Source: Odontocerum albicorne (lineage: Eukaryota > Arthropoda > Insecta > Trichoptera > Odontoceridae). From it: 64,000 bases of DNA. The notes under the pieces were generated by a model. It saw only the letters and a list, made by a program, of their open reading frames with translations. It did no database searches and was not told the DNA's origin. Shown here in pieces: positions 42,568 to 52,639 of this stretch (positions within the stretch are counted from its first letter, which is position 1; every line of letters starts with the position of its first letter). The translations under genes were made by a program, and so were the position numbers. The DNA lies in assembly GCA_949825065.1 (NCBI GenBank), contig OX463865.1, forward strand, positions 17,747,763 through 17,811,762, written 5' to 3'.

Positions 42568-43207
42568 CTTTAACTGTTCTGCGATACTAGAAGCACTAAG
42601 TTTATACATATTTAAAAAAAAAAATTTATCCACTTTGCACGTATTTCTCCTGTTACACAAAGAGGGTCTGCTTCTAGCGTTAGCTTATTCATTGGGAAGA
42701 ATATCAGCCAGGATTCTTCTCATACTGCTAGGCGGTGCCGAGACTATATCCACAGTGTCATTCAGTTGGTTCAATATCTCTATACCACGCGTGACTGAGT
42801 GTTTAGCCATGATATTCGTCCTGTAAGTTAGTATGTAGAACAGAGGGTGATTCCTTGCACGGATATATTTATTAGGTACATATAAACTTAGTGCTTCTAG
42901 AATGCGGGACAGTTAAAGCAACCTTGGAACACCTTTATTAGGAATATCGCAATGGATTAATAAATATAGCCGTGCAAGGAATCACCCTCTGTTCTACATA
43001 CCAACTTACAGGACGAATATCACGGCTAAACACTCAGTCATGCGTGGTATAGAGATATTGAACCAACTGAATGACACTGTGGATATAGTCTCGGCACCGC
43101 CTAGCAGTATGAGAAGAGTCCTGGCTGATATTCTTCCTTACGAATAAGCTAACTCTAGAGGCAGACTTTCTTTATGTAACAGGAGAAATCCGTGCAAAGT
43201 GGATAAA
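42568..43207. repeat. Nested inverted duplications of a LINE C-terminus
   Basis: Arms 42626-42874 and 42957-43207 are reverse complements, and inside them 42568-42605 pairs with 42883-42920. The right arm (plus) reads RNHPLFYIPTYRTNITAKHS, MRGIEILNQLNDTVDIV and RRVLADILPYE before a stop, which resembles the tail of a jockey/CR1 LINE (hPl..P.yRTn...kHS...g...lNqL). The left arm carries it inverted with changes. 43208-43285 adds a BovB-like scrap (KIEGRCGIGRR). Confidence 0.7.
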
Positions 43208-43299
43208 AATGCAACTTCCGAAAATTAATATTGATGGGCAAAATTGAGGGTCGATGCGGAATTGGTAGAAGGTGCCTGTCACGGTTTTTTATTCTTATA

Positions 43300-43784
43300 A
43301 AGGGTCTTTCTAATTGAGCGGTTTTTTTAATTCTTGAATAAAACACACAATTTGCTTTGATTTCAAAAAACTATTTATCGGTCATTATTAAAGTATAATA
43401 TATGACATTTAAACACAAAAAAACAATATCCGCTAAATGTCCACCTCTTGCAGCTCCGCAGATGTCCAAATTTTCCATGACATTTTGACATAATTGCGGT
43501 TCTAACTCACCAATAACGCGAATAATTTCGTCCTTCAGCTCAGGAATTGATCGGGGTTCATTCTTATAGACCTGACTTTTCACGTAACCCCAGAGAAAAT
43601 AGTCCAACGGTGTCAGACCACACGATATTGGTGGCCAATTAACATCACCGTTTCCGGAGATTACAATATATAAAATAATTCAACAATTTGAACGCGTTGT
43701 TGTATTGTATACGACTACATTTTTATAAATGTCATACATTACACTTCTCAAATGTCACAAGACCCAGGCAAGTTCGCGACGCAA
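43300..43784 (-). mobile_element. Tc1/mariner-type non-autonomous element (family D), cut by the gap
   Basis: Left end AAGGGTCTTTCTAATTGAGC preceded by TA. The transposase tail (43607-43371, minus) reads MDYFLWGYVKSQVYKNEPRS, IPELKDEIIRVIGELEPQLC and RGGHLADI. The far end (CACAAGACCCAGGCAAGTTC + GCGACGC) runs into the N gap. Whole copies: 47982-48494 and 56281-56800. Confidence 0.75.
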
Positions 43785-43984
43785 NNNNNNNNNNNNNNNN
43801 NNNNNNNNNNNNNNNNNNNNNNNNNNNNNNNNNNNNNNNNNNNNNNNNNNNNNNNNNNNNNNNNNNNNNNNNNNNNNNNNNNNNNNNNNNNNNNNNNNNN
43901 NNNNNNNNNNNNNNNNNNNNNNNNNNNNNNNNNNNNNNNNNNNNNNNNNNNNNNNNNNNNNNNNNNNNNNNNNNNNNNNNNNNN
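43785..43984. other. Assembly gap, 200 N
   Basis: Exactly 200 undetermined bases; a fixed-size scaffold gap is likely, so the true length is unknown. Transposon sequence lies on both sides. Missing HMBS exons could be in it. Confidence 1.
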
Positions 43985-44462
43985 AAAACTGATAGGAAAG
44001 GTATACCAGACTATCGTTAGACCCGCAATTATGTATGGCTCAGAATGCTGAACTATGTACAGCTCCTACTCTAGGCAACTTGAAACAGCAGAAATGCGAA
44101 TGCTTAGGTGGTCGGCAGGAGTATCACTGAAATATAAAATTAAGAGCTCACGCATTCGTGGTAGCCTGGGAGTCTCTGACATAAATAGTAAGCAGTTAGA
44201 GCGACAGCTGAGATGGTACGGGCACATAAGACGGAGACCACCAGACCATACTGTAAATCAGGCAATGTCTGTGGATCTTCCTCGACAACCGTCCAGAGGA
44301 AAACCAAAGAACTCCTGGATGACTCAATGCTCCAAAATCCTGCAGAGAAACGGCCTAGATGAAAGCGACACCCAGAACCGAAGAATATACAGCCTGAGAA
44401 CGAGAAGAGCCGACCCCAACAGCCTACCTAGGCAATGAGTTGGGACAGTGCCAGGAAGAAGA
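43985..44462 (+). pseudogene. LINE family 3 C-terminus, continuous frame
   Basis: KLIGKVYQTIVRPAIMYGSE + C, then after a TGA: MYSSYSRQLETAEMRMLRWS, AGVSLKYKIKSSRIRGSLGV, SDINSKQLERQLRWYGHIRR, SVDLPRQPSRGKPKNSWMTQ and LRTRRADPNSLPRQ, stop, then AGGAAGAAGAAG tail. It begins in the gap. The least broken of the family 3 copies here. Confidence 0.85.
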
Positions 44463-44464
44463 AG

Positions 44465-45420
44465 TCTAAGATTTATTTTTAACCTGAGTAAGTACGATCA
44501 CTTCATACCAGAAGGAGCTGAAGTGGTTGAACATGAGAAATAGACGCACAATTCACATACTCTCACTGTCACTGTTGTTTAATATCCTTAACCCTTTAAG
44601 TGCCAGAAGTAATTAGTATGGCCGTACCCAGCAGGCCGGGATTTTTTCAACAAAAATAAAACCAAAAAAATTTATATTTTTTGTATACAGATATAAAGGA
44701 TATTATGAAAACTTACTAAATATATACACCGTGGGGCGTTTGAGCTGCCGTTCACTCAGAAAAACACAGTTTAAATATTCACAAAATGTCAGGGTTGTCA
44801 CAACTTGACACAGAAAACACGTTTACTTATAAATGTAGTGGAATATAATATACTTTGTAAACTAAAATCAACAAATTATCTGTATGATGTATAATAAAGC
44901 ACAAAAGGTAAATAAATTATAAAATAAAACCGTTAAAAGTCTAAAAAATAAAATAAAACCGTAAAAACACTTTGCAAATAAATACTTTGAAAAATTAACA
45001 AAAATAACGCACAAAAGTTAAAAATCAACCATTGAAGAAAACTACAAACTAAGTCATTATAAATCGTCGCAACTACGTCGCAAAAAACTGTAGTCGGTAA
45101 ACCCTGTATCAGAGACACATATTGACTGTCAGTGAAAGCTTTTAGAAAGATGACTGTAACTTTGATAATATCGGTAAATTGTAATATTTAAATATTTCTT
45201 GACCATCCCAATAGATGTCACTATGTGTTACAATTTATAAATTATTACAATTGGATTTGATATTGGCTTGCGACAAGCTCAAAGGAGAGCGCGTTTACGC
45301 GTTCATTTTGTATGGCCGGCCTGGCGAGCACTGAATCGGAGAGCGCGTCAACACGCTCGTGGCAGTGAACCGGTTAACTGTCAATATTACAACATTTATT
45401 TTGTAATATTTCAAATCTGT
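44465..45420 (+). repeat. LINE family 2 fragment split by a TTAA MITE
   Basis: CTAAGATTTATTTTTAACCT ... GAACATGAGAAATAGACGCA ... TTTAATATCC before the MITE at 44588-45377 and CTGTCAATATT after it. Undisturbed copies read ATATCCTTAACTGTC, so TTAA is duplicated. Confidence 0.65.
44588..45377. mobile_element. TTAA-flanked MITE, piggyBac-like (family T3), 790 bp
   Basis: TTAA at 44588-44591 and 45374-45377. Ends CCCTTTAAGTGCCA and TGGCAGTGAACCGG are inverted with some mismatches. The interior is AT-rich with no frame of interest; GAGCGCGT...ACGCG repeats occur near the right end. Confidence 0.7.
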
Positions 45421-45844
45421 CAATAATAGTGGGGTTAAGTCTCAAGTTGGGGCTCCCTTGAGGATAGTTCGCTCTCTAAATGGTGCTATGTAAATTGTCC
45501 TCGTATTATTATTCTGTTGTATTGGATGATTTATGTGGTAATATTTCTTCCAACCAATCAGACAAAAGTAAATGAAGTTTACATGGTCACAAAAAAAAAC
45601 AGTCAAATAACTACCCATCCTCACAAAATCGATGAACTATACGTTATTATTTTTCACATAAAGTGAGATATCATCAAACAAAGGAAAAGGAAGGGATGGT
45701 GGAGAGGAAAGGAAAATCAGGAATCTAACGTTACAATACTGACTAGAAATCAAGAATTTTTTCAGTCGCTTCTTAAGTATGCCAAGGACGGAGCGAGTCT
45801 AACACTGGTTTGTAACTGATTCCAGAGTCTCACTGCATGGACAG
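45421..45844 (-). repeat. Degraded tRNA-related repeat and LINE family 2 3' end (minus)
   Basis: 45430-45500 resembles 1402-1470. 45535-45844 is LINE family 2 in minus orientation (CTTCCAACCAATCAGACAAA ... GAATCTAACG ... AGTCTCACTGCATGGACAGT), leading into the 413-bp array. Confidence 0.6.
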
Positions 45845-47597
45845 TAAAGGATGACGAAAAAAGAGAAGAGCGGTGAACTGGGAAGGCCAATAAACAGTCT
45901 CTGTTTGAGCGTAGCGCTAGACCATGATCGGAAACTCAATGACACAATGTCGGAATGTCATGAAAGTTTGACACGTAACTTCTTAAAGTTGGTACTAACT
46001 GAGAATGATATGGATTTGTTATTAGAGGCGCCGTCTGTTGGTTAGTCCCGGGACTTATTGATCGATGTGGAATATTGTACATAAAGTGAGATATCATCAA
46101 TCAAAGGTGGAAAGGAAAGAAAAATCAGGAATGAAACACGTTATATTACTAACTTGAAATTAACGATTTTTTTTCAGTTGTTTTTTAAAACATGCCAATA
46201 ACGGAGCGAGTCTAACGTTAGTTTACACAAGGTTCCAGAGTCCTACTGCATGGACAGTAAAGGATGACGAAAAAAGAGAAGAGCGGTGAACTGGGAAGGC
46301 CAATAAACAGTCTCTGTTTGAGCGTAGCGCTAGACCATGATCGGAAACTCAATGACACAATGTCGGAATGTCATGAAAGTTTGACACGTAACTTCTTAAA
46401 GTTGGTACTAACTGAGAATGATATGGATTTGTTATTAGAGGCGCCGTCTGTTGGTTAGTCCCGGGACTTATTGATCGATGTGGAATATTGTACATAAAGT
46501 GAGATATCATCAATCAAAGGTGGAAAGGAAAGAAAAATCAGGAATGAAACACGTTATATTACTAACTTGAAATTAACGATTTTTTTTCAGTTGTTTTTTA
46601 AAACATGCCAATAACGGAGCGAGTCTAACGTTAGTTTACACAAGGTTCCAGAGTCCTACTGCATGGACAGTAAAGGATGACGAAAAAAGAGAAGAGCGGT
46701 GAACTGGGAAGGCCAATAAACAGTCTCTGTTTGAGCGTAGCGCTAGACCATGATCGGAAACTCAATGACACAATGTCGGAATGTCATGAAAGTTTGACAC
46801 GTAACTTCTTAAAGTTGGTACTAACTGAGAATGATATGGATTTGTTATTAGAGGCGCCGTCTGTTGGTTAGTCCCGGGACTTATTGATCGATGTGGAATA
46901 TTGTACATAAAGTGAGATGTCATCAATCAAAGGTGGAAAGGAAAGAAAAATCAGGAATGAAACACGTTATATTACTAACTTGAAATTAACGATTTTTTTT
47001 CAGTTGTTTATTAAAACATGCCAATAACGGAGCGAGTCTAACGTTAGTTTACACAAGGTTCCAGAGTCCTACTGCATGGACAGTAAAGGATGACGAAAAA
47101 AGAGAAGAGCGGTGAACTGGGAAGGCCAATAAACAGTCTCTGTTTGAGCGTAGCGCTAGACCATGATCGGAAACTCAATGACACAATGTCGGAATGTCAT
47201 GAAAGTTTGACACGTAACTTCTTAAAGTTGGTACTAACTGAGAATGATATGGATTTGTTATTAGAGGCGCCGTCTGTTGGTTAGTCCCGGGACTTATTGA
47301 TCGATGTGGAATATTGTACATAAAGTGAGATATCATCAATCAAAGGTGGAAAGGAAAGAAAAATCAGGAATGAAACACGTTATATTACTAACTTGAAATT
47401 AACGATTTTTTTTCAGTTGTTTTTTAAAACATGCCAATAACGGAGCGAGTCTAACGTTAGTTTACACAAGGTTCCAGAGTCCTACTGCATGGACAGTAAA
47501 GGATGATGTATAAAGTGAAGAGCGGTGAACTGGGAAGGCCAATAAACAGTCTCTGTTTGAGCGTAGCTTTAGACCATGATCGGAAAGACATTCCTAA
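45845..47597 (-). repeat. 413-bp tandem array derived from a LINE family 2 end, 4 full copies
   Basis: Units repeat at exact 413-bp spacing (for example 45851, 46264, 46677, 47090) and are almost identical; differences include GATGTCATC at 46917 and GTTTATT at 47007. Each unit is LINE family 2 coding and 3'UTR sequence in minus orientation (complement of ACCGCTCTTC..TTTACGTCGTCC and GGTTCCAGAGTC) plus about 150 bp of other DNA (AAAGTTTGACACGTAACTTC; GAGGCGCCGTCTGTTGGTTA). The plus strand of every unit has the same chance 64-codon frame. Confidence 0.95.
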
Positions 47598-47981
47598 ATA
47601 AACAATGTTTTCTTCTTTAAAAAAATGTTTTAGTCTGGTTTTGGGAAGAGTATATAAATGTTATAGTAAAAGATCGTCATTGTGTATGTCTCTGTCCTCT
47701 CTGCGTACCTCGACATGGAAATGGCGTGATAGTACGTAAGTACTATATGTAGGTATTGGTAATGAGATTTGACCTGTATACCTATTAAACAGAGTTATTT
47801 ATTAATTAAACATTGCCAGGTGGTAAATCTATTCCAACCAAACAGACAAAAGTAAATAAAGGTTGCAAAAAATATTCAAATGATTATTCATCTTCTTTAA
47901 ATTTATGAATTTACTCAGATATACTTTTAGTAAAGTAAAAGTGAGATATCATCAATCAAAGGAAAAGGAAGGGACATTATA
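47598..47981. other. Unassigned DNA with a LINE family 2 tip
   Basis: 47810-47970 is the minus-strand tip of LINE family 2 (GCCAGGTGGTAAATCTATTC + CAACCAAACAGACAAAAG). The rest is unassigned. Confidence 0.4.
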
Positions 47982-48494
47982 AAGGGTCTTTCCAATTGAG
48001 CGGTTTTTTTAAATTCTTGGATAAAACACAGATGGCGTCGTGAACTTGCCTAGGTCTTGTAACATTTGAGAAGTGTAATGTATAACATTTATAAAAATGG
48101 AGTCGTATACAATACAACAACACGTTCAAATTGAGAATTATTTTATGTATTGTAATCTCCGGAAACGGTGATTGGCCACCAAGGTCATGTAATCTGACAC
48201 CGTTGGACTATTTTCTCTGGGGTTACGTGAAAAGTCAGGTCTATAAGAATGACCCTCGATCAGTTCCTGAGCTAAAGGACGAAATTATTCGCATTATTGG
48301 TGAGTTAGAACCGTAATTATGCCAAAATGTCATCGAAAATTTTGACAAAAGAGTGGACATTTGGCGGATATTGTTTTTTGTGTTTAAATGTCATACATTA
48401 TACTTCAATGACCAATAAAAAGGTTTTTGAAATCAAAGCAAATCGTGTGTTTTATTCAAGAATTAAAACAAACCGCTCAATTTGAAAGACTCTT
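47982..48494 (+). mobile_element. Tc1/mariner-type non-autonomous element (family D)
   Basis: Ends AAGGGTCTTTCCAATTGAGC and (right) GCTCAATTTGAAAGACTCTT, TA flanks. It keeps only the tail of a transposase (48140-48390): NLTPLDYFLWGYVKSQVYKN, DPRSVPELKDEIIRIIGELE + P then stop. The Asp of TPLDYF would be the last catalytic residue. Non-autonomous. Confidence 0.8.
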
Positions 48495-48499
48495 TATAT

Positions 48500-48950
48500 C
48501 AGTTGAGTGCAAGGATAAGAAACCGGGATTCGAACCCAGAAATGATTATGCATTAAATACCTTGGAAGCATTAAAATGTTTACCACTTATACCGGCTGAT
48601 TAATTATGCCCCGATATGAAAAAAATATATATAATATTTAAATAAAACAGACATTGCAGAAATAACAGGAAATTCGAAAGGTATACAAAAACAAATATTC
48701 CAATGAAAAGTGTATTTGATAATGTGCATAAATTTCAATAATTAATTCTGTTTCATATTTATGTAAAAATGTTACGCGTTGCATTGATGAAATATTAAAT
48801 CGAGGATTTTTAATTGTTTTTATTTTTTATAATCGCCATTGTGGAATTTATGATTAATTTACAGATCAATTCTTAAGTCGCAATATTATTGTATTTTTAT
48901 AGTAACTTTGATAAATGGGAATGCAACATGAAAGGAGCTGAATATATACT
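48500..48950. other. Unassigned AT-rich DNA
   Basis: A stretch with GGGATTCGAACCCAGAAATG at 48526 hints at a tRNA-related relic on the minus strand; nothing else seen. Confidence 0.3.
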
Positions 48951-48951
48951 A

Positions 48952-49694
48952 GGTTAGTCAAAAAGTTTTGAAAGCGACATCTATGGAGCAGTAGAAAAAC
49001 CAAAATTTCTATGCCATTTTAATATTTCATCTTTCATAAGATCGTACTCAAAATTTCTTTTCGATCTGTCAATTCATTCTTTGTTTACAAGCCATTTGAA
49101 GTTGACATGTCAGTGTATTTTTTAACAATGGAAAAATCCGAATATCGTGCAGTGATTAAATTCTTTGTTTTGGAAGGTTTATCGGCTACTGAGATCCATG
49201 CAAAGATGGTGAAAGTATTAAAGGAGTCTTCTCCTTCATTTCCAACCGTTCACCGATGGATTTTGGAGTTTAAGCGTGGCCGTACAAGCGTTGAAGACGA
49301 TCCACGCTCAGGACGTCCAAAAAGTGCATCAACACCAGAAATCATAGCGAAAATACAGGATATGGTTTTGGAAGATCATCGATCAACTGTGGATGTGATA
49401 GCTGACACCATAGGCATCTCACATGGAACAACATGGCATATTTTGGCTGAAGTTTTGGGTTTCAAAAAACTGTGTGCACAATGGGTGCCGCATTTGCTAA
49501 CAATGCAACAAAAACACGTTCCAATGCGACTTTCTGAGCAACATTTGGAGCAATTTCGAAAGGATAAAAAGGATTTTCTGCGTCGATTCATCACTATGGA
49601 TGAGACTTGGGTCTACCACCATGATCCTGAATCAAAACAAGAGGCTAAGGAGTGGTGTGAACCAGGCACTTTGGCTCCGAAGCGAGTGAACTGA
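48952..49694 (+). mobile_element. mariner element (lineage M2, copy C), 5' half only
   Basis: Left end GGTTAGTCAAAAAGTTTTGA after TA, then the transposase start. The element breaks off at about 49692 without a right end. Confidence 0.9.
49107..49694 (+). pseudogene. mariner M2 transposase, truncated, open N-terminal 195 codons
   Basis: An unbroken frame from the region upstream of MEKSEYRAVIKFFVLEGLSA through TVHRWILEFKRGRTSVEDDP, AKIQDMVLEDHRSTVDVIAD, VLGFKKLCAQWVPHLLTMQQ and RRFITMDETWVYHHDPESKQ to CEPGTLAPKRV. Both helix-turn-helix segments and the first catalytic Asp are intact; the second and third Asp are missing. As a DNA-binding fragment it could in principle still recognise the M2 ends, but nothing shows that it is expressed. 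Confidence 0.9.
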
Positions 49695-49816
49695 CATTGT
49701 AATGAAAGTACGTCCGTTACACGATTTAGGGTGGTGTATAGAATGAAGCTGGTAACAATTGGTCCCTGGATCTATTTTAGCGGGTATTAATATTACTAGT
49801 GGAATAAGAAAATAAT

Positions 49817-50150
49817 TTTTTGTTAATTATTCTAATATGGAGTTCCATAAAGATTTTTGTTAATTATTCTAATATGGAGTTCTATAAAGATTTTTGTTAA
49901 TTATTCTAATATGGAGTTCTATAAAGATTTTTGTTAATTATTCTAATATGGAGTTCTATAAAGATTTTTGTTAATTATTCTAATATGGAGTTCTATAAAG
50001 ATTTTTGTTAATTATTCTAATATGGAGTTGTATAAAGATTTTTGTTAATTATTCTAATATGGAGTTCTATAAAGATTTTTGTTAATTATTCTAATATGGA
50101 GTTCTATAAAGATTTTTGTTAATTATTCTAATATGGAGTTCCGTAAAGAA
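49817..50150. repeat. 37-bp minisatellite, about 9 copies
   Basis: Unit TTTTGTTAATTATTCTAATA + TGGAGTTCTATAAAGAT, with variants TTCCATA, TTGTATA and TTCCGTA. The last unit ends about 35 bp before the 3' splice site of the next HMBS exon (50186). Confidence 0.9.
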
Positions 50151-50185
50151 ATCTTTGATAAAAAAATTGTTTTAACTTGTTTCAG

Positions 50186-50268
50186 AGAGGATCCTCGTGA
50201 TGCTCTGGTGTTGAGAGAGGACTTCAAAGGCCACACTCTGGCATCCTTGCCTCCAGGCTCCATCATTG
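50186..50268 (+). CDS. HMBS: Hydroxymethylbilane synthase, exon (83 bp)
   Basis: After TTGTTTCAG the exon reads (R)EDPRDALVLREDFKGHT, then LASLPPGSII(G), and ends before GTGAGT. It matches the family region that follows GAICKRENP and leads into the GTSSLRR block. One base completes a codon at the left and one base is left at the right; the next exon starts with the other two bases of Gly, so the join is in frame. The left phase (two bases expected from the previous exon) means the missing stretch has length 1 modulo 3, as in human HMBS. A 37-bp minisatellite ends about 35 bp upstream, close to where the branch point should be. Confidence 0.93.
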
Positions 50269-50429
50269 GTGAGTTCCATTATAGTTTAGTTATATTTCCT
50301 TGCCAGGTGAAGAGATTATGTCTGCTACAGCAGCAATGTACTGTTTCTGAAGTTTACTACTAATTTTGATTTGCTCACTTTTATCAGCGACCGTTGTCTA
50401 ACAGTTAGCATTGACTAAGGTTGCCACAT

Positions 50430-50690
50430 TTATTTTATTTTAATATGGGACAACATTTTTATAATACGGAACAAAAAATGTATAATACGGCACATAATTT
50501 TTCAAATACGGGATTTTTTTTAAAAAACAGAACAATTTTTTTGTAATATGGGACAAAATTTCTATAATGTGGGATATCATTTTTAAATTACGGGACAAAA
50601 TTTTTATAACATGGAACTAAATTTTTAAAATACAGGACAACATTTTTATAATGGGGGATATTTTTTTTATAATATGGGGGATTTGGAACA
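50430..50690. repeat. Degenerate short tandem repeat in the HMBS intron
   Basis: Diverged copies of TTTTATAATACGGGACAAAA and AATATGGGACA, about 22-28 bp apart. The rest of the 626-bp intron (50269-50894) includes, at 50720-50850, a LINE scrap (CATCGCAACACGCCGTTCGA) also present at 56810-56960. Confidence 0.6.
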
Positions 50691-50894
50691 GATTTTGATA
50701 CTTGTACTGTCCAGTTCGAGTATATGGTTTAGTGCCCCATTGACTTTGTTTCCATCGCAACACGCCGTTCGATATCCCTCGTAACTCATCCATTATCTGA
50801 GAAAATACTACCTAAATAGGCAAGTGTTAAAAGATTTCACCCTATAAGAATAAGTCTATTACTTGCTTTAAACCTATTTTTTTAATGATTTTAG

Positions 50895-51349
50895 GAACAT
50901 CATCATTGAGACGTACCGCACAAATATCCCGTAGCCATCCGCACTTACGTGTTGTGGACATCAGAGGAAACCTCAACACGAGGCTGAGGAAACTCGATCA
51001 CAACTTCAAACCGCCCCTCGCCAAATTGATCAAGAGAATCGGTCAAGAAAACTTCGGCAACAGTAAACCAGCTCTGTCGTGTCCGATGGCCTCGATCCAA
51101 CAACAGCAGGACAGAAAGGGCAACGATCAGGAGAATGGAAACAAGACTGATGATTATTTAAATGGAAACGGCGTGGAGAAGATGGATTGCATCAATCCGG
51201 ATACGAACGGTAACCCGGAACGCGGAGACGGTGGAAAGCCGGAAGAGATACAGAAGGAAGTTGACGAGTTCTGCTATCCGGATTATGCGGCTTTGATCTT
51301 GGCACAAGCGGGACTTGTCAGAATGGGTTGGCAAGAGAGGATATCTCAG
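50895..51349 (+). CDS. HMBS: Hydroxymethylbilane synthase, exon with cofactor/substrate-binding core and a polar insertion
   Basis: Between TTTTAG and GTGGGT, 455 bp. It begins (G)[16 protein letters not shown] then [19 protein letters not shown]. The paired Arg of SSLRR and the [11 protein letters not shown] block bind the dipyrromethane cofactor and growing chain in this family. It ends [20 protein letters not shown] + ERISQ. Between LDH and YPDY lie about 80 residues that the compact enzyme lacks: basic at first ([16 protein letters not shown]), then [12 protein letters not shown], then rich in Asn, Asp, Glu and Gly. The insertion contains one Cys-Pro (Cys codon 51080-51082). Reading frame and both splice phases fit the neighbours. 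Insect HMBS proteins are known to be longer than vertebrate ones, so I take it as genuine. Confidence 0.95.
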
Positions 51350-51557
51350 GTGGGTGGATTTTTAATACTTTCTCTAGTCATCATAGACGTCCGGCATCAT
51401 CCCTTGCCAGGGATGACCCGTCACGAGATTATTAAACATTGTCAACTTGGCAACTTTTATGGTCATCATCTTCCATGAGAGGGCAGACATTTAAAAAATT
51501 TCCTTGAATCGGGACACATCTCGGCACTCTCGGGGGTGTACCCAAGCTATTGGACTA

Positions 51558-52281
51558 TAGATCGTTCAGCCAGAAGTCATTTTGCAATAGTGTGAGTAAT
51601 ACTCTCTGTATTACACAACTTATGTAATGGTATTGGTTTTAGAATGCCACACGATTGGTTCGCGCAGAGCGCACGTTTGTATTGTTATTAAAATACTCGG
51701 TGACACTACCATGTCGAAATTAGGAGTGCGATCTTTGTCTAATGTAATGTATAATTCAACATTTTTCCAAAGCTTAGAATGTACTTTGTTATAACTTAAA
51801 GTTTCCTAGAATTTAGTATCACTCCATCCACTATTATTTTAAAACTGTAATATTTGGCATTGTAATTATGTAATTATGATACATTAATATGTTAAATAAT
51901 CTTACATGCAATAATAATTGTATTTTTATGTGCTACTATATAATCTAATTAAAGCTGACGAACATTTTTACTTTATAATACTTGTACTTATATTTATTTT
52001 TAATCTTGAAAAATTCCATTATTGTTATTTAACGTTTCCTAGAATCTGCCATTAAACAATTAATATGTTAAATAAACTTACTTTCATTTTATTTTTATGT
52101 GCATTACAATTTAAGTTGACAGCATTTTTAATTTACAAAACGTGTGTGTTCATTTCAATGTTTGAATATAAAATATTATTTTTTTGCTTTTTCACTTCAT
52201 TATAAAGATAAAGTGACAAGTTTTCGTAAACGCACTGTTACTCACACTATTGCAAAATGACTCTTCTGGCTGAACGATCTA
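51558..52281. mobile_element. TIR element in the HMBS intron, about 724 bp
   Basis: TAGATCGTTCAGCCAGAAGT + CATTTTGCAATAGTGTGAGT on the left and its inverse ACTCACACTATTGCAAAATG ... CTGGCTGAACGATCTA on the right (about 44 bp, 2-base indel), TA on both sides. No frame inside. Confidence 0.75.
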
Positions 52282-52382
52282 TACCTAATTCCCCTTTGGC
52301 CGTTGGAACTTTAATGACAAACTCTTAAACTTCAATCTTGTCCCTTCACCTTGCCGTGATTTTTGCTGTCATCTGAATCGAT

Positions 52383-52595
52383 GACGACCTCCGTAGCCTA
52401 GTTGGTAAGACGCTTGTCACCCAATCCGGAGATTGCGGGTTCGATTCCTGTTGGAACCTTGACTTTTTAAAAAGGATTCCAGTCTGGTTTACACTTAAGG
52501 CCTCTTGAACATCTTTCTGGTTGGTCGAAAGATATTGTCACATGGCAATAAGCCCGCCAGGTTCTACTGTATATAACGAAAGTGTAAAACAATGC
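52383..52595 (+). mobile_element. tRNA-derived SINE (family A), best copy
   Basis: Head GACGACCTCCGTAGCCTAGT + TGGTAAGAC with A box TAGCCTAGTTGG (52394-52405) and B box GGTTCGATTCC (52438-52448), spaced as in a tRNA gene. It has a body with TTTTTAAAAAGGATTCCAGT + CTGG, and a tail GTTGGTCGAAAGATATTGTC + ACATGGCAATAAGCCCGCCA. The tail equals the tip of LINE family 2, so that LINE probably mobilises it. No intact acceptor stem, so not a tRNA gene. Confidence 0.8.
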
Positions 52596-52639
52596 AACTA
52601 ATCCATAGATCAAATTTTTTGTGTTACGGTGATGATAAT

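Noticed and set aside
43688..44051. Reading frames spanning the N gap
   Set aside because: They are open only because N codons are not counted as stops.
45851..47284. Four identical 64-codon frames beginning MTKKEKSGELGRPINS
   Set aside because: They lie antisense to LINE coding sequence and are copied with the 413-bp unit; identity comes from recent duplication, not from selection on a protein.
52383..52460. Possible functional tRNA gene
   Set aside because: A and B boxes are present, but the acceptor stem does not close and the sequence continues into a SINE body; there are several diverged copies.
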